Source: Cytidiella melzeri (taxonomy: Eukaryota; Basidiomycota; Agaricomycetes; Polyporales; Irpicaceae). From it: a DNA stretch of 16,738 bases. The notes under the pieces are model-generated. The model worked only from the letters and a program-made list of their open reading frames with translations. It did not search any database and was not told the origin of the DNA. Below, in pieces: positions 1 to 9,856 of this stretch. The position numbers were made by a program, and so were the translations under genes. Each line of letters begins with the position of its first letter. Position 1 is the first letter of the stretch. The stretch is taken from the NCBI GenBank assembly GCA_022592445.1, contig JABYQR010000606.1, positions 1-16,738 on the forward strand, written 5' to 3'.

Positions 1-51
1 TCTTGAATCAGGCCTCGAACCAGCGTATCGAGGATCTCAACTGTTACTCAC

Positions 52-3000
52 ATGAAAGTCTTGGGGATTTTTGGGGTTCAAACACCGACACTGGAAGTAT
101 GTTTGACAACGAGGATGCAACATTATCAAATGTGGTCAGAAACCATGGGTAAGCATTTGAAAGTACACTAATGCTGTGATTGACTTCTTATCCTCAACAT
201 TCAGATTTAGACGATGAGGAAGATGAGGAAATTCTTGCAGAGCACAACGAGGCAGGACATGACAATCACAGATGGGCACCATATCAAACAAAGACAGTGA
301 GTTGCGCTTCCAAGTCTGAGAATACAAGAAAGCTATCTCAACTCTCCCTGTAGATGTTTATGCTTGACTTCTTGGACAGTCTGCCTCGTCTGAGGCTGTC
401 GGATGATCACCTAAAGACGATCATGTGGGTTATGAGAGAATGCGGGACACCTGACGTGCCATCGTTTTCCGCATTACGAAAACTTCAAACCAAGCTCACC
501 ACGGATATGGGGATCCAGACAACTCGGCATGTATCAACAATGGGAAATGAGTTTTATAGTAATAGTGCTGCTCAGACATTCCACCTTGTAAGCATGTCAT
601 CATTGGGAACAACAGCAGCTGTACTCACCTGATGGCTGTCAACTTACAAGGACTGGGCAAATCCTCTCGTGCGACCACATATCCGACCATATGTGGAAGT
701 TTCATCAACCATCTCAGAGTTCTATCAAGCTGAACGGCTAATGAACACAGATGTTGATCTTCTGCAGCTCATGTGGGCCAATTTCAAGAGAGCACCTGGA
801 CAACACTTCTATATTAAGGAGTTAGCTTGTCTGCAAGATGGCAGGTTTGTCATACCCATGAAGTGGCTATGCATCATCGACAAAACAACAGGTGCGGAGA
901 CCGAGTGCGCAGATGTTTACCATGTCGACTATGAAATAACGGTCAGTTGTGTTATGATTGACATTAATCAGTTAACCTTATCTTTGAGCAGACGGGTGTA
1001 GCTCACTTGCACATTGACAAAGTCACACATATACTGGCCACTGATCTCATGAGCAATATCTTGGATTTGAAGAATCAGGGGTTGGAGATCTGATTTGACG
1101 GTGTGTATCACAATCAAAATGCACTCAAAATGTATATGATTCACTCACATTGAGATAGATATGGCACCGAAGTGGACACAAGAAATGCCCCATCCAGTGC
1201 GGCTCAAGGCCCAAGGGCGACCAACATTCACACTTGGTCTGATGTCGTGGGCAGACGATGTGTCAGGAAATTGCTCAAAGCAGTATAACGCACACACCAA
1301 TGTCTACTCAGCTAATCTGAACCTACCCCACCATAAGCTTCAGCAGGAATATTTTGTCCGGTTTAGCTCAACTTCTCCCACTGCGACTGCTCTCGAGCAA
1401 CTTAATGGCTTTGTGGAAGATATAGGGCCTGATCATTGGCATGACGCGTATGATTGCCTTTTGAAACAAGAGATCTTGTTCCGCCTAATAGTATGGGTTG
1501 AGCCTGCTGATAATCCACAGCAATCTGAACTGTGCTCCCATATTGGATTGAACGGAAACAAATTCTGTCGCAAGTGTCATGCCGGAGGACCTGCAAAAGA
1601 AATGAAGACTCATGTTGGGTATCATAGCTTGTACAAGGTGCGCAGAGCAAGCATCCCAGCAAATCAGCTCTGACTTGTCCTCACCAATACATAGGAAGGA
1701 GTAGCACGCACAGCAGATGAGACTGCAAGGGAAATTGTCAGCCAGCTGGTTGCTGCCACTCGTGGCAATGAGCAAAACATTGAGGCGATGCAAACTGCCA
1801 GCGGGATCAAAGATCCAATTGCGCAATTTTGGATTCAACAGCTGATCCAGAAAGCACGCAGTCTTCATCATAAACATATTTCTAATGCAGAAACTCAAGA
1901 CTCACGATTGAAGGACCGGAAGCTCAAAGGCCAAGCACGTCAGGCCGTGAAGAACGAGATCAGTGATAACATTGAAAGAGAGCTTGTTAAGTGGCTCACT
2001 GAGCAACCTGCACATTGCTACAGCAAGCTTGCAGGGGACTCCCGTATGTTATCAACATCACATAGGTCCTTACTCAACTGACCCTGGTGCCTAGCTTTGC
2101 ATACTCAAATTCGCCCCGGAGATCATTACAATAAACTGCTGGTGTTAGAAGGTGAGTTACAATTAGCAGGTCTAAAACTTTACTGCAAACAATCACACAC
2201 CACCTTTAGGTCTCGACGTCCATCGAGATACAATTGTCGAGCTTCTTCATACATATTTATTAGGGCTTGACAAATACGTATGGCACGCGTCCCATACGGT
2301 TTGGAACGACGCGCAGCGGCAACTCATGGCAATCCGACTGCAAAGTTCGTCAGTGGACGGACTGTCAATATTTCCTGTGCGGGGAGATTACTTGGTCAAA
2401 TATTGCAACAATCTAATCGGGAAACACTTCAAAGCGTTGCAGCAAGTTGGTGTGTTTCATCTACATCCTGATCTTCTGGAGAGTGAGCACGGCAGTCTGC
2501 TGCTCGAGATCTGGAAGGCAACGGGCGAGTTAGGGGCACTCCTGTTCTATCATGCTATAGATGACATGTCGACATACTTGGTCAGTTGGCCGCATACAGA
2601 GTTCAATGCCTGTGATGAGACGTTACTGATATTGTATTTCTGTGGCCAAATTTTTCTAGGAGGATCTTGAGGTGCTGATTGGAAATCTGCTCGACGTCTG
2701 GGGGGCCATTGATCCCAACCGAATCCTCAATAAGCCGAAGATTCACTTACTCCAGCACATTATCACCGACATCCGCAATGGCGGACCAGCCATCCTATTC
2801 TCAACAGAGATCTTCGAGTGCTGGAACTCCATTTTCCGGATGTGTAGCGTCCTATCGAACCACCATGCTCCAAGTCATGATATTGCGGCAGCAATAGCTG
2901 ATTTAGAACGCTTCAAACATCAAGTCAGCGGAGGTTGGTGGAGAGCTGGACATAGTAGCTATGTTTGTGCTGGCGAAGGTGTGAGAGAAATGTTCCACAT

Positions 3001-4040
3001 ACATAGCAAAATACAGCGTCGCCTCGGATGGGCAGATCCAAAAGTTCTTTCCCCTGGTATGTTATTGCTTTTGCCTGAAGTGAGGATTTCCCTTACGCTC
3101 AAGTAGGAACTGTGCGAAGGGCGACACAAAAGAAGCGTGTAATCATCGCGTGGGCAGTCAGCTGTGTCGAAGAAGGAACTCAAATCACCGTTGATGCCTG
3201 CGTGTCGTCCAATCCATCATATCGACCCGCAGATACTCTCTGGGAATATGCACACTCCTTGGCTTCAAGGTCCGCCGATGTGTGCAAGGAGGGGTCTTGG
3301 GTGTTCTATGAGAGGCCAGACGGAGCTGTCAATGGGGACACGGCTGGGTTTCCGGTGAGCAAAACGTTGTTTGTCATGCGGCTACCGTTGAACACTGGTT
3401 GCCCAACCACTATAGGCCCGGGGATGCTTGACTTATGCTGGTCGCATCCGCAGGATTCTTATCCCTACCTCTGATCCTCGTGGTGTGAACGGGCTGGTGG
3501 AGGTTGAACGATTCGCTGTTTCTGCCCAACCCGACACTCGGCTGAATATGCCTGTCCTTTATCGTGAGTGTGCGTCGATTCTTGTTGACGTTGTTCCGGT
3601 TCAGGTATGTTCGCAATACTATTCCGAGAGAAATCATATGGCAACACTGACATGTACTACAGAAAATTGCTTTCATCTTCAATGCACAGCACGACTGCTT
3701 AACCGCAGAGTGCACAATCGGAGATCAGAGCGTGCGTCAAGAAAAAAGAATAACGAGCCTCACCCAGAAAGTTGTCAAGCACGGTGTAATGCAACGCTAC
3801 TTCGTCAACATGCACGCTCTGCACAACGCGGCCCTTATTCGGAACACTCTTCCCCGTCACTTCTCAAAGCCGAAGCCATTTTACAACGACCGTGCTGCGA
3901 AGCATCAAGAGTTCGCCGATAAGGTCTCCTCCGTTAACAACAAACGCCGCGACGCTGCTGCTGCAAAGGCACGGGATACACGCGCACGCAAGAAACAGGT
4001 GCAAGAGCTGCAGATGTCGCAGCCAGGCAATTCGGGGTGA
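52..4040 (+). pseudogene. Basidiomycete transposase-like gene, 13 exons, one in-frame stop
   Basis: Exons read as 52-148, 205-296, 354-587, 651-941, 992-1100, 1159-1637, 1695-2043, 2095-2151, 2210-2580, 2660-3056, 3107-3354, 3416-3604 and 3663-4040. All twelve introns are GT-AG and 50-79 nt long. The sum is 3291 nt, a whole number of codons (about 1096 residues). The protein matches, from memory, a large repeated family in basidiomycete genomes usually labelled hypothetical or transposase-like (related to Tnp2/Plavaka/CACTA elements). Landmarks are an acidic N-terminus, WAPY near residue 55, DDVSGN near 307, PADNPQQSE near 390, CRKC near 411, an HRDT...LLHTYLLG block and the acidic TEIFECWN block near 743, then a basic Ala/Lys/Arg-rich tail. 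DD..E-type catalytic residues are plausible but inferred. TGA at 1091-1093 interrupts exon 5, so the copy is probably inactive. The true 5' end may lie left of the window, because the family often has a longer N-terminus. Confidence 0.7.
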
Positions 4041-5400
4041 TACCACGCTGCACTCGTGTACATAGTATCGCAAATGCTCCATTAATCAACCACTATTTAC
4101 TCTGTCTAACCTCTAACCCCTTCAGCTATTGCACATCTGAACCGAAAATCACATCAAACAGATGTCGAAACGAGTGTTCAACAGGTGAGAAACCCTCGCG
4201 CGGAGGTATGTCGTAACACACGGCATCGACCCGAAAAACATCTGCCCACGCGCTGTTTCGGTACCTCCGGCAGACATCTGGGTGAGCGAACATTGTCATG
4301 AGATTATTGAGAGCATTGACATCTGTTCCCCTCATCTGTCGAACACCTCAGGTCAAGTTGGCGGTGTAGTAATGCTGTCCTCGAAGCCTTTACTTGAGGT
4401 CGTCACGATTATCTGTCAGTTTACCGACCTCTGGGCTGCACGGTATAGCTATACTTACTTCTGCAAACCGGACAAGACTAACGGGCATCAGCCTCACGGT
4501 CACTGCCCGTTGACTCGACAGCGCTCTGTTCTGCCTACTGTGGCTCGGACAAATGGACGGGTAAAGGAGAGAACATGACAACATCTAGCTGTTCTTCAGA
4601 CTTGGTGGGCGGCATTCGGACAACCCTCAGAATGTCCTCCTGCTTGGCTTTTTCAGCCTCTGCTCCCAACGTTTCTCCTTAGATATCGCTATAGCTATGT
4701 CAAACAAACCTTCAGATGCTGCTACTGATATATGGCGTAGGATTGATGGCTGGGCGGGAGCAAAGGGACGCGGAATCGCTATCGGGCTCCCTGTCCCTCG
4801 TCCCATCTCGGTATTGTCCTTCGGCTGATAATTCTTTGCGTTGATCAGGTTTTGTTCGCGCTGATGTTTGAGATGAAGAATTCCTGGACAAGAGATACGA
4901 AATCGTGTATGCACGAGTCAACCTTGCTTGCTGCTAGCTCACAGCAGACCATATTACCGTGGTTGCGCGAGGGCTGGTATTTCAGTCCTTGTAGATCAAA
5001 GGCATTTCTAATTTGGTTGGTACGTCACCATTAATATCATATTTTACAGCGAGATGACACTGGCAATTTTTACATTCAAAAATCCGGAGACAATGGAAAC
5101 TGTCGCCGTTATCCGGAAATTTCGTTCGTCTTCGAATTCCATCTATGTAATGTGACTTCCTGCTCTCATTGAAACCCACCGTTCTTCAGCTTGAGTCTTC
5201 TCCGGTAGTCTCGATTCTCCGGACATGATACTGATGCATGGTCGACGTCTCCACGCAATTGTCCCTTGGACCCTTTACACATGTTGGGCCTGCAAGCATC
5301 AAACATAGGAAAGGTGGAAATTGATCATCGGTGTTTGAGGCCCCCACCCTCCCCCGAGTTTCGTGTTTTCCATACCATTCTTCACGTCGAAGTTCGTCAG
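4041..5400. other. Intergenic stretch, no confident gene
   Basis: No recognisable gene was found here. The best open frame is on the minus strand at 4126-4335 (69 codons starting with ATG). It reads as ordinary protein, with WADVFRVDAV and FRHLFDVIFG segments, but I recognise no family and see no supporting exons. It may be a remnant or chance. The rest has short frames on both strands without domain signal. No inverted repeat matching an end of the upstream transposase-like gene was found, so its transposon boundary cannot be placed. Confidence 0.4.
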
Positions 5401-5405
5401 ACTGC

Positions 5406-5412
5406 ATAAATA
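5406..5412 (+). promoter_or_regulatory. TATA-like box of the secreted-protein gene
   Basis: ATAAATA lies about 62 bases upstream of the ATG at 5474. The stretch between is pyrimidine-rich, as is common around fungal transcription starts. Position and composition fit a core promoter, but the motif is weak. Confidence 0.4.
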
Positions 5413-5473
5413 CCCTACTAAGACGTAGCATCCTTCCCCAGCTCTCTTTCCTAGAACTGGCCTTGAGAACGAT

Positions 5474-7378
5474 ATGCAGATTCTAGCGTTGCTCGTAACG
5501 CTTGCTCTCTCTCCGCTCGTGCTCTCCCAGTCGCACCAGGAGGTCCTCGCGCCAGGTATGTGGTAGTTGTTGACATACGCGTGGATTGCACTAACATATT
5601 ATCATCAGAGGCAGCTGCGTGTACTTTTGACACTACCTCCAATGCCTGCAACCAGAGTGCCAGCTTCCTCCCGTGCGTCGCTTCATATATGACTCTGCTA
5701 GTGCAGCTTAACCCAACCCACTTGGTACATCTAGCGTGGACACATATTCCACATTCCCATACGATTCCATGTCGACTGGAGTGAGTCGTACGGTGGAGAT
5801 CTGCTGACATTTACCCTGAGGATGATGTTATCTAGTTCACGAGCACAACGCAATTCATCAAGAATTTGTATCTAGGAGACACCGACAAAAAGCCCTGGAT
5901 CCTGAATGCTCCTGACGGAGTGGGCAAAGAATTCCCATGTATGTATCCAGAGCTGAGGGCGCACCTCCTTTGCTGAAGGATCTCCCGTTTGCGAATAGGG
6001 CAGGTATCGCGGATAGGGAACGCAGAGCTTACTCCAGATCCATCCGCAAAGCCTCCAGAGCCCGTCGCTACCAAGACCAATCCAAGATGGCGCTGGAGAG
6101 ACGTCTGGCGTCCGTTGAACCTATACAAGGTCCTTCTAGGCCAGAAGGCTGCCGGTCGCAGTGGCACCGGATTTGTTGTCGACGAGTTCCTAAAAGGGCT
6201 CCCTTCTGACGCCCTCACTACGGCCTTATTTCCTGCTGGCATCAAGAAATTACTTGTCGACAACGAGAAGGTGATCGTCGCTTCGACACGGGAGTGGGTT
6301 GGCTTCCCTACGAATGGGTCTCGCCCAAAGCAGTATACTCCATTCCCTGGCATTAAGGTTTCTTATGCCGCAGGAACAAGTGGTGCTGCGTTCAAGCAGA
6401 CCGGTGCTGTTGGCCCTATGAGTCTCGAAGCTTCGTTCATTCTGGCTACGCAGCTCGCCGGCATCAACTGGAAGAAGCTCCTCTCGAAAATCGGTAAAGA
6501 CGAGGTTCAGAAAGGTATCTATTGGGCAGGCGCCATCATCCCGGAGAACAAAAAAGACCAGGTTATTAAGGAGAGAAGACAAGCGTACCCTACGGCTGAG
6601 CGGAACATGGGATGGCTCTCAAGAGTTGCGACTAGTCAGAACACTGGTAGTCCAGACGTAGGCTTCTACCTGGTGGTATGTTACTGCATCCGCCGTCAAA
6701 CCTCTAAGGCATACTGACATGCGCCATGTCTTACATGCCAGTTGGACATCGATCCAAAAGTGGATGGCTTCGATCCGAAGATAAAGAAGAACGTCTTTGT
6801 TTTTGCAGCTCACCGTACGTGCATTCTCACTTTGCATCGACATCCTATCTGACCGCAGAGATGGGCAGTCATTGACCCGCACTCCAGGGTTTATGTGAAG
6901 GACACCAATCAACTGCGTAATCTGGCGTATGCTACCCCATATGCTCCCGCCGCAACAACGCCGCCTCAGATCGCATCAACGAACAAAGGCGAAAACGTCC
7001 GGTTCTATGCGCATGCTGTACGCACTTTCGACCTGATGCATGTACATATGTGGTTCTCACTATTGCTTTGTTTTGTAGCACTCAGCTGTCCTGCCATTCA
7101 CCGACTGGATGAAATGGGTTGGTCAAGGTGAGTAATAATCGTTCCCGTCTTCCAACTTGCGTGCCCCCCACCTGACTGTTCCATTACGTAGAACTCAAAC
7201 CTGGACAGACGAAGGGGGAGCCGATGCCCGTTTACTCCCAGATTGGCGAAATGCACTTGTGAGCAGATGGGATCCGCGAACTGGTGTTACCTGTGCTGAC
7301 AAAACGAGCAGGTACTTCTTGACCGAAGACGAACATGCCGTTTGGCCTCGTCGCGATTTCATCAATAGGAATCCATAA
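5474..7378 (+). CDS. Predicted secreted protein of unknown family (copy A of inverted pair)
   Basis: Ten exons: 5474-5555, 5609-5672, 5735-5780, 5836-5938, 5999-6675, 6742-6814, 6869-7017, 7079-7127, 7192-7258 and 7312-7378. All introns are GT-AG (53-66 nt) and every phase closes, giving 1377 nt and 458 residues. The N-terminus is a signal peptide (MQILALLVTLALSPLVLSQS), so the product is probably secreted. The mature protein has only two cysteines, C32 and C40, which could pair. The core in exon 5 contains NPRWRWRDVWRPLNLYKVLL (residues 126-145), a WVGFPTN motif, GPMSLEASF and a GFYLVV end. No transmembrane segment follows the signal. Acceptors that looked ambiguous (5735, 5999, 6869) were chosen because the inverted copy at 7851-9631 has the same junctions. 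Without the last intron the frame would stop at 7260, but the copy supports the extra exon ending in VWPRRDFINRNP. I recognise no family, enzyme motif or known effector. Function is unknown. Confidence 0.8.
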
Positions 7379-7850
7379 ATATGCAGCGCATTCCAGGTTA
7401 TGGTAATGGTGTATCACGTCGGGGCTCAGCTAAAAACGTATGATTGCTAGTACCCAAATACTTATTCACCGTGGCGATTGAAGTTTGGCTTGAACGGTGG
7501 TGATGTCGCTCGTTGAATTCAACCGTAAAGTGACGAAATTACCAAGGGGGAACATACCGTGCATGCTGAACGTTGAACCTTGGCAGCTCGGTGACTGTTT
7601 CATTAATCACGACGATGCCACCTGAGGTTTCAAAGATCAAACAGTGGCTTTTCCACAAGTCGCAGGCTGTCTCATAAAGTCTTGAAGTATCACGGAGCAC
7701 CCGAAGCTAGTGCTTCAGACAAGGCTCTTCCATCTGCTACTCCAGCAATTTGAAGTGGCGGACGCAATGGAAAATATTTCCTTCCTTTGGAATGGTTCCT
7801 CGTGTAGTACTGCCCACTAGTACTACAGACATTGCGGAATTGTCGACACC
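7379..7850. other. Spacer between the two inverted copies
   Basis: This is about 470 bases between the 3' ends of the two copies. I see no complete gene. On the minus strand an ATG-less frame of 55 codons (7539-7706) reads like protein (LIFETSGGIVVINETVTELP) and is followed by a possible GTATGT donor. It could be an exon of an eroded gene or chance. No clear direct or inverted repeat marks the duplication boundary. Confidence 0.4.
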
Positions 7851-9631
7851 TCAGAGGCCCTCTTTACCTAGCTTACTTTTAATGAACGAGTTACGAGGCC
7901 AGACATCTTCGTCTTCGTTCAGGATGTACCTGCTCGTTTCGTCAGCGTTTTAAACCATCGGTTGCGGGTTTACTCATCTGCTCACAGGTGCATTACGCCA
8001 ATCTGGGATTAAGTGGGCATGCGTTCTCCCTTCGTCTGACCAGGTTTAAGTACTACGTAACGAGCATTTAGGTGGGTACATCAGTATTCCTGAGAACCAG
8101 AATTGCTCACCTTGACCAACCCAATTCATCCAATCGGTGTACGCCATGACAGCTGAGTGCTACAGAACAAGGCAGTGAGGACGAGGTGTACAGAGCAATC
8201 GAATAGGAAATGTGTACAGCATGCGCATAATATCGGACATCAGTGCCTGCTTTTGTATATACAATCTGAGGTGGTGTTTTCGTGCCCGGTGCGTACGGGG
8301 TAGCATACGGCAGATTGCGCAGTAGTTTGGTGTTCTTGACGAAGACCCTAGAGTGCTGGTCGATGACTGTGCTTTTCAGCGGTCAGCTAGGCTCTTGAAA
8401 TATAGTGGACAGCTACGCACGGTGCGCAGCGAATACAAAGACAATTTTATTCTTATCCTTGATGCCGTCCGCCTTCGGGTCGATGTCCAAGTAGTGTTCA
8501 GAACATGACATGTATTAGCATCGGTACGAGGACGACAAATGTAAGAGCGCACCACGAGGTAAAAGCCCGCGTCTGGATCACCACTGTTTGCTGGAATAGT
8601 GGGGATTTTCGACAGCCATCCCATTTTCCGTGGTTGATTGGCCCATCCTTTCCTCTCCTCGATATGCTGATCCTTGCCCTTGTTCTCCAGGACGATAGCA
8701 CCTGTCCAGTGTATGTTTGTTTCATCCTTGGCCGCACGTATATCCGCGGAGAGCGTCTTCCAATTGATACCGGCGAGCTGAGTAGCCAAAATGAAGGACG
8801 CTTCCAGACTCATAGATCCGACGGCCCCAGTCTGCTTGAACGCACCACGCTCGTCCCGGCGGCGTGAGTGACTTTGACATCAGGGAACATAGGATATTGC
8901 TTCGGACGAGTAGCGTTCGTAGGGAAACCTACCCAGTTCCGTTTCGATGCCACGATGGCCTTCTCGTTCTTGATGAGTAGGTCCTTGATATCCTTTGGGT
9001 ACAAGGCTGTAGTAAGGTCGCCATCAGGGAGCCCGCTTAGAAACTCGTGCAGAACCAATCCACTGCCACGGTTTTCAGCAGCCTTCTGGTTCAGCAGAAC
9101 CTTGTAGAGGTTCAGTGGACGCCAAACATCGCGCCAGCGCCACCTCGGATTGGTCTGCTTTTCGACAGTCTCCCCGGCCGATTTGTCAGGAGTGAGCTGA
9201 TCATTCCCTATCTGCGAAACCATCCCTATGGAAACCTGAGGTTCAAAAAGGAGCCACGGTTTCAATATTGGAACACGTACAAGGGTATTCCTTGTCGACG
9301 TTGTCAGGCACGTGGGTAATCCAGGGTTTGTGGTCTTCGTTGTTGAACACAGACAGGTTTGTGACGAATTGCGGAATGTTCGTGAACTGCAAGACCCCGT
9401 TCAGTGAGAGCATTGATGGATGTCCAGCACTCGACTCACTTCGGGCGAGTCCTTATCAAAAGGGAAGGTGGAGTATGTGTCGTCGCTAGATCATGTAGGA
9501 GTCAAGTCACGCTACACAGTCAAGCCATTTGTTGAGAACACGCACGGGAGGAAGCTGGTACTAAGGTTGAAGGCATCGTCTGCGATGTCAGATATGCATG
9601 CTCCGGCCGATATTAATGGCCTATAAGTCAT
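7851..9631 (-). pseudogene. Inverted, degenerate copy of the secreted-protein gene (copy B)
   Basis: Exons on the minus strand match copy A one for one: about 9546-9631, then 9440-9485, 9281-9386, 8553-9225, 8421-8490, 8218-8366, 8111-8159, 7986-8052 and 7851-7929. Three exons have exactly copy A's length or phase (46, 149, 49 and 67 nt among them), and the NPRWRWRDVWRPLNLYKVLL core is identical. Lesions seen: a one-base loss near 8841-8852 shifts the frame before the conserved MSLEASF segment; the intron before the exon ending at 8490 ends in AC instead of AG; and TAA at 8009-8011 replaces a tyrosine codon. The signal-peptide exon was not found. Instead an ATG at 9631 opens into the first recognisable exon, next to an AT-rich hairpin. 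The stop at 7851 lies a few codons beyond the copy A end. This is most likely a pseudogene of a tail-to-tail duplication. Confidence 0.75.
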
Positions 9632-9658
9632 GTATTCTTCAAGCGGAACAAGAGGTGG

Positions 9659-9694
9659 CCGCCATATATATTAATATTAATATTAATATTGCGG
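9659..9694. repeat. AT-rich near-palindrome with (TTAATA) repeats
   Basis: CCGC and GCGG flank a core of tandem TTAATA/TATTAA units, so the stretch can fold on itself. It lies just upstream of where homology of copy B to copy A is lost, which may mark a rearrangement point or simply be a microsatellite. Confidence 0.6.
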
Positions 9695-9856
9695 TTCTCG
9701 CGCTTCCATATGCATTCCGCTCGGGATTCTCGATATCGCGCGTATGACAATCAGATCTATATGCGCATGCATGCTGTACATACATATATATACATGACGT
9801 GAGAACAAGAACTAGACACATAATGTACTTGCTGTTGTTGTCGAAGGCGGTCGGCA

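Noticed and set aside
5451..6353. Minus-strand frames opposite copy A
   Set aside because: The plus strand here has a signal peptide, agreeing splice sites and a homologous copy, which leaves these frames as antisense shadows.
6937..7131. Frame around 6895-7131 as a separate small membrane protein
   Set aside because: It reads through a 61-base intron of copy A; the hydrophobic stretch is intron sequence, and copy B conserves the splice sites.
5474..9631. The inverted pair as one foldback transposon or viral palindrome
   Set aside because: The arms are too diverged in introns, have no common termini, and similarity follows exons, as expected of a gene duplication.
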